64,000 nt of DNA from contig VICG01000015.1 in NCBI GenBank assembly GCA_008692225.1, positions 1,629,001 to 1,693,000 of the forward strand. The letters run 5' to 3'. The notes beneath the pieces were generated by a model, which worked only from the letters and a program-made list of their open reading frames with translations, searched no databases and was not told the DNA's origin. The DNA is from Monilinia fructicola. Its lineage: Eukaryota; Ascomycota; Leotiomycetes; Helotiales; Sclerotiniaceae. Both the position numbers and the translations under genes were made by a program. This document shows positions 24,229-36,223 of this stretch, in pieces; positions within the stretch are counted from its first letter, which is position 1; the number at the start of each line of letters is the position of its first letter.

Positions 24229-24673
24229 ATGTCGGCACAAAATACTTCTGCGACAAACATGACTGCCGACAAAGGCAAAGGCAAGAGTGTTGCTGAGCCT
24301 CAAGATGTAACGATGGGTGAGGGTGGTGAAGATAGTTCCAGTGATGATGTAAGTTATAGTCGAGAGTTCTTCAAGCTATATTTCGTACTAATGGCTTTAT
24401 TTTAGGATGCTGCACCACCAGGTAATGACTCATGATGGACTCATACTATCATTCGTTGAGGATTAGTTAATAACATATATAGCGGAGGAAGTCGAGGAGG
24501 AAGCTTCAGACAACGAAATCGATAAGAGCAACATCATTCAAGGTCGTCGTACTCGTGGCAAGCAAATCGATTTCGCCAAAGCTGCCCAGGAACTTCCAGC
24601 TGAAGACGATGAGGAAGACGAAGACGACGATTTCCAATCCGAAGAGGATGATGACGAGATGGAAGGAAACTGA
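24229..24673 (+). CDS. CHZ1: Histone H2A.Z-specific chaperone
   Basis: Three exons: 24229-24348, a 16-nt micro-exon 24406-24421 and 24483-24673, giving 108 residues. The conserved CHZ motif is visible as DNEIDKSNIIQGRRTRGK followed by QIDFAKAAQE, where basic residues sit between acidic patches. The rest is very acidic, with Glu/Asp runs before and after the motif, as expected for a histone chaperone. The family binds H2A.Z-H2B dimers in the nucleus and delivers them to the SWR1 remodeller. Both introns (57 and 61 nt) have GTAAG/GTAAT donors and TAG acceptors. It is divergent from AMP deaminase. Confidence 0.93.
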
Positions 24674-25433
24674 GGGAGAATGATTGCACTTGGGGTAGAT
24701 TGATGGAATCCGATTCGTTTGCCACTTGGTCAACTTCACCGGATCACAACAAATCCTACATCGCGGTTCATACTTTACTATCGGACAAGGCATCTTTCAG
24801 TTTTATCAACAAAAAATTTCCTATTCATACATGACGACGCTAGGCATATGATATGAACGATTGGTTTGGGGCATAGGGGAATTGGGGGCGAGTGGCTTTT
24901 CTACACATGCATGTGTATACATCTAGATACCAGACAAAAAGGGGCGTCCATTGCACTTTGCATCCATCCAAAATCTCCATACGAAAGTAACAGTGTTATT
25001 TATGTGAAAGAAGTAAACAAAACAAAACACGCCAAGCCAAACCAAAAAAAAAATACCCTTCAACTCGTAAATTTTTCTGCACAGACTGGAAATCATGATA
25101 AAGATAAAGAATGCTAGGATCACATATTAAAGAACTAGGATCATGCCAAATTTTCCCCAAACCTCAAACCGTTACCTCATCCTTCTCCATACTCCGTACT
25201 TTATACTTTCATTCCCATTTGGATATCTCCTCGTTGCTGTGTTTCGAGACACCAAGCTTTCAGTCGGACTGGTGTAAGTAAACACAACAGCCGTTGACAA
25301 GCGAACACATATACAAAGCCATAGACAACTTATCTTGCCTTGGATCTTACTTCTTCTCAGCATACATACACACACGCATACACACATACACACACACATA
25401 CATACATACATTCATAATATCATTTGGGAAATC
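24674..25433. other. Intergenic region between CHZ1 and BET1
   Basis: No gene is seen. It includes the CHZ1 3' region and the BET1 promoter. A (CA)n/CATA repeat lies at about 25364-25411, immediately before the BET1 start. Confidence 0.6.
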
Positions 25434-26442
25434 ATGGCGAACAGGTATGTAGGGAACCATTTATTCTACCCCGTTCCATCATCCCATTCGGCCTTTGCGC
25501 ATTCCTTTTGAGCTCGATTCGTTCGCGGAGGTATATCAAGATGCATATGTATATGCGCATCACGGATCCATGTAGAAAACTACTAACAGACGCCCCCCGG
25601 CGCAAATAGATTCGGCGCATCTTCCCTCCACCAACGCGATCCGCGCAGTGCGCTTTTTGAAAATTATAATGGGGGCGCGGGCTCGCAGTCGAGGAATGCG
25701 AGTTCGAGTCCGGCGTCGAGGGGGTATGGGTATACGGGGGCTGGGAATGGGGGTTATGCGGGTGGGGGCGTAGGGGGTTATAATGGGGGTGGGGGTGGGT
25801 ATGGGGAGAGGGATGAGAGAGGGGGGAGTGCTGCTGGGTTTAGGTCTGCGACCCCGAATAGTAGGTATGTTATGTGGTGTGGTGTGGTGTGCTGTTTCTG
25901 GGAGGGGGTTGAGAAGGTGTAGAGGGGTGGAGATGTGGGAAGTTTAGAAGGTGGATTATGGAGGATGGAGGATGGGGGATGATGGGTAGGGGGTAGATGC
26001 AAGTGCATATGCCACCCGGTGGAGAAACTATGCGATTTGGTCGCTATCTTGCGCATGGCATATACTAACAGATGGCACTTAACAGAGGACAATACAGCGA
26101 CGCCGTTCTCAATGAACTCGAGAGTCAGAATAATGATCAGGTGGAGGGAATCATGGGTAAAGTTCGTCAGTTGAAAAGCGTATGTTCTCCCCCCTCTCCA
26201 CTATCCTCGAACACACAACTCACCTCCATTCCCAGATGACCATAGCCATCGGCGACGAGATTCGCGAATCCTCCGCCCTTGCCGAAAAAATGAACGATAA
26301 TTTCGAAGGCGCACGAGTACGCATTAGAGGAACCATGAACCGGATGTTAATCATGAGTCAAAAGACGGGCGTTAGTTGGAAGATTTGGTTATTATTTTTC
26401 GCAGCGGTGTTTGGACTCTTTTTCTGGGTGTGGGTTTTTTAA
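25434..26442 (+). CDS. BET1: ER-to-Golgi SNARE protein Bet1
   Basis: Four exons: 25434-25444 (11 nt), 25610-25864, 26086-26179 and 26236-26442; 188 residues in an unbroken frame. After an N-terminal glycine/serine-rich region (GGYNGGGGGYGE and similar), a Qc-SNARE-type heptad helix runs from about VLNELESQNNDQ through MGKVRQLKSMTIAIGDEI to MNDNFEGARVRIRGT. The SNARE zero-layer region follows IGDEIRES. A C-terminal transmembrane anchor (IWLLFFAAVFGLFFWVWVF) ends the protein. Bet1 acts on COPII vesicles in ER-Golgi fusion. The Gly-rich N-terminus is longer than in yeast (142 residues). The first exon codes for only three residues plus two bases. Confidence 0.93.
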
Positions 26443-28382
26443 TCGGTAGGAGGAGGGGAAAGGGAAAGCACGGGAAGAGGGAGGAGATCATACAAAATCC
26501 ACTCAGACCCTACATAATACATTATCCGAGCCGCGATACCACGCGAAAGAGAAGAAGCAAAGTCCGGCCACGAGAGCAACATGCACCCTTCACACAGCGT
26601 TCAGAAAATTCATGACAAGACCCAAGTCGGGCATGAGACACGATGGCGTTTAGGAGAAACAAAACTTCATTCCATTTGTAGAATTATTAATTTTCAATCA
26701 TGATAGCATTTTTTCTTGGTCGTCATTTGAAACTAAGGCTTTTGAGTGTGGGATTTTTTACACTTGAGGGGGGGTGAATATATTCTTCATTTTTGACTTT
26801 TTGGATGTCTTGATTTCTTGACTGTTTGATTAGAAATTATCTATTTAGTGTGAGGAGAGAGAAGAACAGAACAGAGCAGTGGAGGCGAGGGGGCAAGGGG
26901 TGAGCGAGGCGAGGGAAACTACTTATAAAAAAATAAAGATAGGAGAAGTAAGGTAAGATAAGCGAAGGACGAATGGAAACATACGTAGTAATTAGGGGGG
27001 AAACGGTAGGGAGTCCGATAAAATAAAGTAGAGTACAATAAAACAACGGACGAATGAAGAAAGAAGAGGGCGAAGACAAGAAAATGTTGTGAAATTCTTC
27101 TTTTTTTTTTTTGTTTTTTTTGATATCTGGGTGGATGTTGGGGGGTTTGGCGATGGGTGAAGATGGGTAAAGGCTCTGACCATCATAATTCATTTGCATG
27201 ACTAGCGTGCTTGCGGATGGTGATATGATTGTTCATGGGTATCTATGATATGGTATATATGTATAGAAAATACAAATAGACTGAGTTGACTGGATGTAGG
27301 AAGGGGATGGATGGGTATGGGTAGGTGGGTGGATTATGATTCACGCCCTCGGTGTAGTTGCTGGCTGGGTTTGAGGTTCGTTGCTGGCTGGGTTGCTAGG
27401 TGGGTGGCTGGGATTATTGGTTGGGTACTTGGTGGTGATTGGAAGATTGGGGGAGGGAGAGGAAGGGAGGGGAGGGGAGGGGAGGGAGAGGAGTTTATTT
27501 GGGAGTGAAGAAGTGAAGAAGGGTATTTGGAGATAGGGGTAGATGCGAAAGTTTTCAGGAGACAAAGGGTATTGAGAATGCTTGATGGATGTAATCTTAT
27601 ATTTACATCTCTCTCAAGTTGGTAAGTTGGGGCAGGCGATTTTGTGCCGAGGAGTACCTAGGTAGGTGGAAAGATGTATAAAAAGTTGGAGCAGTCACCC
27701 AAGGGATCACCGGGAGCTCGATTTTCAGCAAATTATGATTTGCTCAGCATGAGCTTTGGAATGGCTAGGAGGGAAATCTTTCGCTTTCTTGTTTTATCAT
27801 ATGGATCTGTATATTCGATTCTGGAGAGGTAACGATTCATTGAGCTCAGGCTCTTTTAAACATGATGCTGGACTTTTATTACTGGGAAAATCCAGCGCCG
27901 CTGACTGTTCCCGAGAACTTCTCTGCAGAGTTTACTCTTTAGAAACGAAATACAAGGGCATTGAGCAACTGAAACTACCTAGTATTAGTATCCCTTCAAT
28001 AGACAGATTAAGAAAAAAACATGTACCAGACAGAAGGAAAACATATAACCTCGGTTCAATTTCAATACAAGGTCAAGCAATTCAAGGACGAAAAAGCTAA
28101 TTGTGCCCCTTTCAAAGAAAACATTGAACTATATGCTTATTCTAGTATTAAGTTTTGTTATATCCACTTAGGTACGTATAAACTCATACTATACGTGCGG
28201 AAGTGGTAATTAAGGATCCAATATCAGCCGCCGTTTCACTGGCGTATACCAATGACAACACTGGGGCGTCATCACTAGCGCGGACTTCATCTTCCCCACA
28301 GATTTGTTATGACGGTAGATATCGTACTTTTGATAGCCTTTTCGATGATCATTCAGCGTGATTATCCTGGCATTCCAATTAT
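26443..28382. other. Gene-free stretch with purine/G-rich low-complexity DNA
   Basis: No supported gene. The sequence holds BET1 3' DNA, a poly-T tract near 27101-27120, and G-rich tracts at 27300-27500 that make meaningless open frames on both strands. The part from about 27,700 has short open frames that I cannot relate to any family. Confidence 0.55.
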
Positions 28383-29030
28383 TTACAAACTCTTGCGATG
28401 ATGCCGATGCGAGTATCTATGATTGAAATGGGCATGCTTGTGGGTGGCGCCATCTTCCACACCCCGACCCCTCTTAAGATTCTCGGGGCTCTTCGTAGGT
28501 ATAGGTTTTTCCGACGAGGTCGCAACCGTTAGAATGGGCTTTGGACCAGTCGCAGCTGGGGTAGTTGCAGCTGTGAAAGTCATAGAGGACGAAGCAGCCG
28601 GCACTATTGAAGTTGTTATAGGGGGATCCCATGTTGCAGTCTGAACCTGGTCGACCATAGTTGGTCCGCCATAGTGAAGCTCATCGCAATCATAGTCGTC
28701 CTTTTGAAATCCGTTACCTAGAATTTGCAAGATTGTGGAAACGTCTTCATCATTAGCTAGGCGAGTTGTGTTACCAACATCAACTAAAAAGGCAGCATGT
28801 TAGCAGTTAAGTTCATGACTGACATGTCAAATAATGAGCAAATAGGAGATCAGGGAGTGAATGTTTTCTCACCGGTGATAAAATTTGATTTGAGATCCGG
28901 TAGGAAGGACAAGATTGACACAAAATGATATCTATTTGTGGCAAGTGCTTCTATCCGTTCATGGTCAAGCCCGTTATGATCACGTTTTCGAATCTATCTC
29001 TTTAAACTGTTTAGTAACGTCGACGGAATT
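28383..29030 (-). pseudogene. 3' part of an unrecognised protein gene
   Basis: Two segments splice cleanly: about 29030-28873 (RKRDHNGLDHERIEALATNR then YHFVSILSFLPDL) and 28773-28383, joined across intron 28774-28872 (GTGAGA...TTTAG). The product continues with DVSTILQILGNGFQKDDYD, then a Thr/Pro/Ala-rich linker, then a His/Arg-rich tail ending RHHRKSL. A stop lies directly upstream of the first segment, and no start or upstream domain is visible, so I call it a gene remnant. I do not recognise the family. It is just 3' of, and on the same strand as, the GH71 gene, possibly the former end of a neighbouring secreted protein. Confidence 0.4.
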
Positions 29031-29509
29031 TCTGGCGAGACATAGTCTGTTAGTTTGGCCAATCTCCAAGGCTTATACCAACAGTAATTTGCAATAGTAC
29101 GAAGCCTCGATCGCTGGTCAACACTGTATTTATTGAACAGGGATTAACACTAAGAATGTCATCATATTTTGGAAGATACCGTGTCAAATGCTATACTCAT
29201 AGCTCGAAACTTTTGTAAAGCCTTTGTTGTCGGTTGACACGTCCCATCGGCAATACGTCCGCCTTAGCACTGACATTTTGTGTTTTAGGATTGCAGAGTA
29301 TTTTTTCCATATCCGTCCCGCCTGAATGTTTTGTCTCCTAGGCTATATGTACTCGGATTAATTGCGGCTAATCATTTAGATATTCTGTAGACATGAAGCA
29401 AATTGGTGGATACTCGTCTCCCTGGCAATAAAGGGGACGTGAGAACCTATTAAAAAAGGGCCATCACACACTGTGATGCTGGTTCTTCTAAAGTGTAGGT
29501 GCCGGTCTG
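29031..29509. other. Spacer between the remnant and the GH71 gene
   Basis: No feature is visible beyond short open frames. Confidence 0.5.
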
Positions 29510-32500
29510 TCATTGGGACCTTGATTCTGCTAAGCACATGCAATTACCGGTAGTGCCATGATGCTTCAAACTGGATTGTAAGGGGTACAAGCTTTGGGGC
29601 CAGTTGTCTTCGTCGCAGCTGGTGATGACTGTCGAAGTTACCGACGATAAAGTAGAATGACAGTCCTCCAGCCATTTCTTACATCCAGCGATGTCTTTGG
29701 CTTGACTTTGAGGCGGTTCATTCTGAGTAGGATTGGGATCAGCGATATCCCCGACGTGTGCCTTCCATGTACCTGGTATACTGTTCAGAATTGCACCATT
29801 GGCAACCTGTTGGTTCAGTCTGAGCGACAGAACTTTTCCCACAGGATTATAGATGCATTCGTCGGCTGGAACTTGAGAGCCACCTAGATATGCCTTTGAA
29901 TTGGATATAGCCCGCACAACAGGACCATGCCCTCCAGTAATAATATTGTTCAAGTTCGTGTGAGGGCAAGTTACAAAAGTTTTGCTGGGAACTTCAATTC
30001 TCTCACAGCATAGGCTTGAAAAATGCCCCGCCTTACAGCCTGCCTTCGCATATCCAATATGTGTATTTTGGGTGAGTAGAAATTCTCCAGTCTTACATGT
30101 CTGTGAACAGGATGTAGCAGTACCTCGCCAGTTGCATTGTCCCAGAATAACGCCAGTCTTGATGCAGAATGCACGATTAAATCCCTGGGAACCACCGGTG
30201 CAGCCATCGGCAGTATAGGCGTTCTTGTCGGCATCGTAAACCTGTTGAATTGATCAGAGGCCGGGGTTTAGATAACTTTGAAATCAAAAGTACTCACTTT
30301 ACCATGGCCATATCCAACCGCTCGAAATCCAGGGGCACATTGTGGAAGATCCTCGCAACTTGTCCAGTAGGCAAGCATGGCCACACTATTTGCTTTGCTT
30401 GTTGCAGCAAGCTTGGAGACAGTATAACTCGGGTACGAAATTACATCTTCTCCAATGTTTGCAAGAGGAACAGTGCTAGAACAAGGAGGGAATGGACAGA
30501 AGCCTCGGTTGCACGCCCATTCACAAAGGCCATAGTCCTGCCCATCGCTATCTGCTGGGTAACGAGTGAGAGTTGAGTATCTTGGGGGCGTGTTTCCGGT
30601 AAAGCTTGCAGACGTACAGATGCACTTTTCGTTTGGGCAATTGTTATATTTGCATGTGAATGAACAAATTGAATTCCAGTCATTATCAATCCCGGTCCCG
30701 CCTGTACAGAATGGTATGGGTGTTGCTGACGCCGCAGGTGGATTGCAGTCGGTCTTGTTCGCAATTGTGACACATGCCTTGGGGCAAACTCCATAGTTGC
30801 AACCAAAACTGCACAAACCTTCATATGTAATGTCGTACCCAGCTGCTGGACATCCGTTGAGGCCAGTTGCTTCGAGTGTATTTGTTCTGAGGTTACCTAC
30901 TTCGGTGCAGGTACAGACTGTTGGACAATAGTCATAGTTGCATGCGAAAGCACAAAGCTCAGCATAATCCCCCGGACCAGTTCCTCTAACACAATGGAGA
31001 GCTGTTGAAAGATAAGGTGGAGCTACTGCCGAGACCGATGGCCCTGTGTCTGATCCAACCCAGGCATTCCAGTTCTCAATACTGTCTGTGCAAACTGTAG
31101 AAATAGAGCCTCCCGAGACTTGTGCAACTTGGATACCATCTCTTAGAACAGTCACAACAACAGGCCCTGTACCTTTGTACGTGACATTGCCATGATACAG
31201 TCCGGCATTGCCATCCGGAATTCTCGTCCATGTAGCACCTTGGTCGACACCACCAACAGTGACCCTGAGAGTCGCTGTAGACCCAAGAAGAGCTGTAAAG
31301 AAGATCTTATCTTGGACGATCTCTGCTGGACCATACTGAACCTGTAATTTACTTGCGGTATTCCCTGTAGTGCCTCCTGTAGCACAGCCTGAAGCTGGCT
31401 GTGGTCGAAACCAAACCGACAAACCTTCTTCAGTAATTTTTGCAGCACCAGTTTTATAAACATCGATCACGTATGGTAGAAACTGCCTCCATCCATCATG
31501 GGGAAAACCATCTGCATAATTATATTGAGCTTTTCCGTGACTTGAATCGAATAGCGACCAGGCCTTAGCACGATTCGGTCCAATATAATGACCTAGATCA
31601 ACAATTTCAGCATTTTCTCTCTGAAAATAAAAGTAATGGGGACAAATACATTCTCCATAGTCGTTCCACGTTATTATTTCCACAAACTCCGGTGCTACAT
31701 ACCAGATTTGTGTCCACCTATCGAACCACATGTCATCTCCCCTGTTGGGTATTTATCAGTTTGATGTTTAAATTGATGGGCATGATCAAATGTGAATCAT
31801 GAAAGAATTCCCACGTACCTCCACAACCAATTTCTGTGATATCCGGGAAGGTTGGTATAGAACCAAGGGGAAGCCGGCATCATGTAGGGTTTTCCGCCAA
31901 GAACTTGAAGATAGGAATAATCAGTCGTTGTAAACATATCATTCGGTCCCTCAGGCCAGGCTTCCCAACTGAAGAGGCCATTCGGAACTCCAGTGGCCAT
32001 GGCTACTTTGGCGCCCAAGGACGACCAAGATGGAATAAAGAAACAGCCTGTATCCTGAATAATGGTTGGCCAATCTTGTGTATTATCAACACCCTCAAAT
32101 GTCGATACGAAGGCCTGTCCATTGTAAAAATAGTACGCAGCTTCCGTTTTGTACTGATTTATCAGAGAAATCACATCTGCCTGCAACCACGCTCCATTAT
32201 CAGCATAATCAAAGGAGAAGAACAGTTTAAACCCCTTGCTCCCAGCGATCGAAAAAACTGTTGGTAGTTGTGCAGCAACCGTTGAATCATTATTGGCGAT
32301 ATTCAACGCGAAGGCATCGATATGCGCTATCTGAGCTTGATTGATATCGTCTTCCCAGTCATCAATGCTGTATGAAGCTGTGTTGCCGACCTGAGTATTC
32401 GATCTCAGCAAACGACGTTGTATGGTAGACGATATCTCATACCTTGAAATGTGCAAAGACGCTTTTTGAGCGTACTATTGTGAGGTATGATAGCAGAGCT

Positions 32501-32520
32501 ATCAAAACTAGAAATTTCAT
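29510..32520 (-). CDS. Secreted alpha-1,3-glucanase (mutanase), GH71 family, with cysteine-rich C-terminus
   Basis: Exons: 32520-32443, 32390-31819, 31741-30298 and 30241-29510; introns 32391-32442, 31742-31818 and 30242-30297. The total is 2,826 nt, 941 residues, frame intact. The signal peptide MKFLVLIALLSYLTIVRS is followed by the GH71 catalytic domain: HFKVGNTASYSIDDWEDDI, FKLFFSFDYADNG, YNGQAFVSTFEG, ASPWFYTNLPG, WNDYGE. GH71 enzymes cut alpha-1,3-glucan in fungal cell walls. After a beta-rich stretch come four short modules of the form C-x3-C-x4-YxxCP-x2-C (about 30950-30470), then a region with CNWRGTATSCSQTC and GEFLL like that found in secreted fungal chitinases. It probably acts in wall remodelling or attack on other fungi. 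The start rests on the signal peptide and splice phase. Confidence 0.92.
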
Positions 32521-33323
32521 ACTTGCTGTCTATTTTGAGTACGTCAAGAGGCCTTACTAACTTGGACTATTGCTGAACCCTCTACAGCAATGAGAGCATA
32601 TCATACCAACGAGGAGACTGGAGTAGGAACTGTTATGTTAAACATCGACTCTATATTTTTCCCTTCATGTTATGCTTTGTCTCCCGACAAAAAAAGCACT
32701 ACCCACTAAGAATAGAGTGGGCACATCGCGTCCTCTGGGAAGTTCACGGAGCGGGCCCATATCGGGCTCGAGGGATGCAATACATCCTCCTCCATCAAAG
32801 AGGGTTTAATCCGATATCTGTAAGGCTTCCCGGCATGGCACTGACTTCAAAGATGACTTTTGATAGCCAAGAACTTTCCAACTGTTGGTTCTTATATGAC
32901 TCAAAAAATGTTCCACTATAACCTGGAATAGCTAGCATTTGTACAAGTATAGAAGTATCTCCGCAATACTTAGAATGGTTACCCACCTATACCCACTACT
33001 CCTAGACGAGAAAATTTTGAGCGGCAGAAAATAAGTTTTGGGGTGTTGAAGTTAGAATACGCTAGTAGTGGAACCTTGCAATCACATAAATTGAGGATAT
33101 ACTTGTAAGTAGAATCGTAGAATCAAGAATACCACACCCTACCCGAGTAGCTATAGGTAGTGGAAAGTTCTGATCGGTTGCATATATAGTGCTTACTTAG
33201 CATGAAGCCTGGCATCAGAAATAATTTCCATAGCCACCTCTAGATCTTTCCTGACGGCTATAAATCTAGGTATCTTGTTGGTGTTTGATTTTACTCAACA
33301 AGAATACGCCCCTTTGGTGCAAA
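32521..33323. other. Intergenic region, divergent promoters
   Basis: About 800 bp between the minus-strand GH71 gene and the plus-strand hypothetical gene at 33324. Only short open frames are present; both promoters must lie here. Confidence 0.5.
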
Positions 33324-34362
33324 ATGTCAACCGAACAGAGATCTCCAAAATCGCTATTTCCCCCGGTTTCCTACCCTAGCCAGTACAAACCGCCTCAAAG
33401 GAAATGTCCACCAAAGGAAATCCCACTCATACCTGACCATAATTCCCCGTCAAACGAGTGGCTCCCCGTATACGATACACGAACCCCCTACGTTGAGGCC
33501 GAAATTGTACATCTTATTCATGAGATCGTCCGAAATTTTGTTCGACTGTCAGCAGTTTCGGAGGATGAAGTGATTTGGCCTCCAGAGGGTGGCCATGACC
33601 TTGATGAGGCGCTTTGCAATGAGCTCAATATTTCTGATGCGGCAAAATCACTAATCCGGCGCTTACCTTCTCCAAAAAGCATTAGCCCAGTTTTTCTTTA
33701 TCAATCCAGTCAACTTTTCGATATTTTAGATGATCTGAGCATTAGTCGCGAGTCTCCATCGTATATTGAGGGAAAGGACCCTCCAGCCGAGCGCTATATC
33801 TTATCGGATGATGTTCAGCTATCCGCTGGGGATCCGGAGACGCCTATTGTTATCCTTGACACAAGAGAAAGTAGGTATAACGTCCGAGAGAAACGCATCG
33901 CCCTAACACGATGCTCGTAGATACGATCCGAGTAGTATCCACCTTCGACGACGGTGCAGACGTTTCGAACCCCCCTAATGCACCGCTTGAGCGACCTGGT
34001 GACACTTTCTACTATCGGAACTATTGGCCTAGGCATGCTCCAACTTTCCTTCGCATGCAGTTGAATAGAATCAAGGCTTTAGACGTCATTCCACCGATGT
34101 GGAGTGCATTAGGCTATATTGACTTTACACACGAATGGATGGTGAGTAGAAGTCCATGTTGTAATAATGATGTGTAATATCCAAAACTATCTGCTTACTG
34201 CTTCTATAGAGACGTAAAGTTAAACATCTTCTAGAAGGCACATATGGTTGGCCTGATGATTTCAACCAAAAAGCATGGGATGAAGATCGTGATCGAATTT
34301 GGAAAGAAACTGAAGAAGAGTACGACCGTTTGGGTCGGCCAAGAGTGTTGAGATTCTTGTGA
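33324..34362 (+). CDS. Hypothetical protein, one-base frame break
   Basis: The two-exon model (33324-34141, intron 34142-34209 with GTGAGT...TATAG, exon 34210-34362) yields about 323 residues after one missing A is allowed for in AAA 33891-33893. The N-terminus is Pro/Ser-rich (SPKSLFPPVSYPSQYKPPQ). The middle has a mixed helical region (EIVHLIHEIVRNFVRLSAVS), then DTIRVVSTFDDGADVSNPP and an end rich in charged and aromatic residues (KAWDEDRDRIWKETEEEYDR). No signal peptide or membrane segment is seen. I do not recognise the family, though the conserved intron and reading frame suggest a real gene. It lies head-to-head with the GH71 gene. Confidence 0.65.
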
Positions 34363-34632
34363 TCTACCCAATAAGGTTTCGAAAGATTTATCGCCAAATT
34401 AGCTGAACGTCTCCAAATTACAATCATTTGACTCTATTAAAATGGGTACAGTGAAAAGCCAAAGTCCTGAAAGGACTATATCAAATGTATGTAGATTTCT
34501 AAAAGCAAAACTACAGATCTGTTAACAAATTCGATGATGTATCTTTGAAAATCTGCCCAAGTAAGCTTCGATTTTAAGAATCTATTCGGCTGCTTTCTCG
34601 CCGTTTCTCCCATTTGTGAGCCTCCGAACTTT
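34363..34632. other. Short spacer between convergent genes
   Basis: No feature is visible between the ends of the plus-strand hypothetical gene and the minus-strand LysM-type gene. Confidence 0.4.
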
Positions 34633-36223
34633 TCATGAGTAACAAATAGTTACAGTGCAGCTTTTAAATACTTGGTTGGTATATCTGAATTGGCGGACTA
34701 AAAAAAAGATTTTAGCATGCCATATACAAGCAAGTAGACATTGAGGAGCTACAAACCCAATGCAAACAGCATGACTTTTTACCACAAAGTCGTATGAGAT
34801 GAACTGATTGTAGGAATAAAATTCCGCAAGGGTAAGATTCGTGTATTTTGAGACAACGGTTGACACTGGAATATTCGCATGGGCAATATCTGTGGCCCCT
34901 GTGTTGATGACCAAAATGGGGCATGACATAGGTGCGCAGAGGGTTATATCGGTGAGGCCACTACAATCTAAGTCGTTGTTTAAGTTATAAAGACCTGCAG
35001 TTGGAATCCTGAATTTCACGGCGGCCTCTTGGCATGTGTATATTTCGCTGCTAGAAATAGATATGTTTTGGGGGCAATCTGTTGTAACGGGAGGAGAGTC
35101 GGAAACAAAGTCACCACTGGGATGTACTCGTTAGATTATTGGACGAGTTAGTAAATAGGAGCCAGAAACACGTACATGACGATAACTCCCGAGACATTGT
35201 GAGCTGGTGTAAGCACCTCGTCAAGCTCACAATTTCGTTGCATGTTCGCCCAAACCTGTTCCGTGACTTCACTGTAGAAGATGTTTAGCTTAATTTCTTA
35301 CCAATGTGGTGGTACTTACTCCCAGGTGTTGCCCCAAGGACTTTCATATCCGGCTTTAAAGTTCTGTCTTTTCAAATATTAGTTAATGGCAGGATCTGTC
35401 CCGGAAGAACATACAGAAAGCAGGAGCTGCACTGAATTTCTAAAGGATATTCATCGAAATCCAGTGCGCCAACCCAACCGTAGTTATCATCATCTATAGG
35501 CTCAGCAGCATCGGCATAATAATCCATTGCAGACATTTCATCACGCCCAGATGTGTCGAAGACACTGTCAAGCTCATCCCAATCAGGCTCTATGCATATG
35601 CCATTTTCGTCTGTCAAATGTTCCCAGACATATTGGGACGAATCCAAATAGCACTTTGGTGGATTTACTGGCCATGTTGCAGCGCCATTAGTCACCATAG
35701 TCGTTATATTCCAGCTAGAATAAGTCAGTTTAGTCATTTCGAGCTTCGATGTGAATGTACCTATTCTCAACGTCCAAACAATAGTCATTAGTTGATGTAT
35801 CTTTTAGGCATATCAGACCCCATTTGTAGTCAATCAAATCAACCAAGTCATGCAGCGACATGCTATTGTCGTCAATGGAAAAGGTATCATCAGAGCAAGC
35901 AGTTTGAGAAACAGAATGTAACGCTGCCAATCCCGCCTGGCAAGCTGTTGTGCAGAGTAAATCCAAAGATGATGTATTCCATTCTAGAACACTAATGTTA
36001 GATGCTGAGACTTCTGCTTGGTTTAGAATGACAAACTTGTGCTTTGGATCGAGTATGGAGTCAACTGAATCAAGCTCTCGCAATTGAGCTCAGTGTTCAA
36101 CGCTGTATCACACGCGTCACTGATGTCTGCAGAAAGTATGGTCTTCTGCAGACCATTGTACAGTGAAGCCGCCTGTATGATTCCGAAACCATGGAATGGT
36201 ACCAAGAGTTTCAAGAACAACAT
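34633..36223 (-). CDS. Secreted LysM-type protein (fungal), one-base frame break
   Basis: Five exons: 36223-35761, 35714-35415, 35367-35320, 35271-35176 and 35116-34633. Introns are 46-59 nt with GTACAT, GTATGT, GTAAGT and GTACGT donors. A hydrophobic N-terminus (MLFLKLLVPFHGFGIIQA) looks like a signal peptide. The layout follows secreted fungal LysM proteins: paired Cys in LCTTACQAGLAALHSV, LICLKDTSTNDYCL, CSSCFL|QNFKAGYESPWGN, and near the C-terminus a LysM-like stretch (TNLTLAEFYSYNQF...HAVCIG). LysM domains bind chitin or GlcNAc polymers. One base is missing near 36077-36083; with it the total is 1,392 nt, about 463 residues. Only one LysM-like unit is convincing, and the last ~45 residues look unlike the family, so the 3' end may be decayed or wrongly placed. 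Confidence 0.62.

Noticed and set aside
26837..27565. Several 60-120 codon frames in G-rich/C-rich DNA
   Set aside because: Low-complexity Pro/Ser and Gly/Trp products from simple tracts; no family resemblance.
30268..32267. Plus-strand open frames inside the GH71 gene
   Set aside because: They lie opposite a cleanly spliced, frame-intact gene with a signal peptide and clear family motifs.
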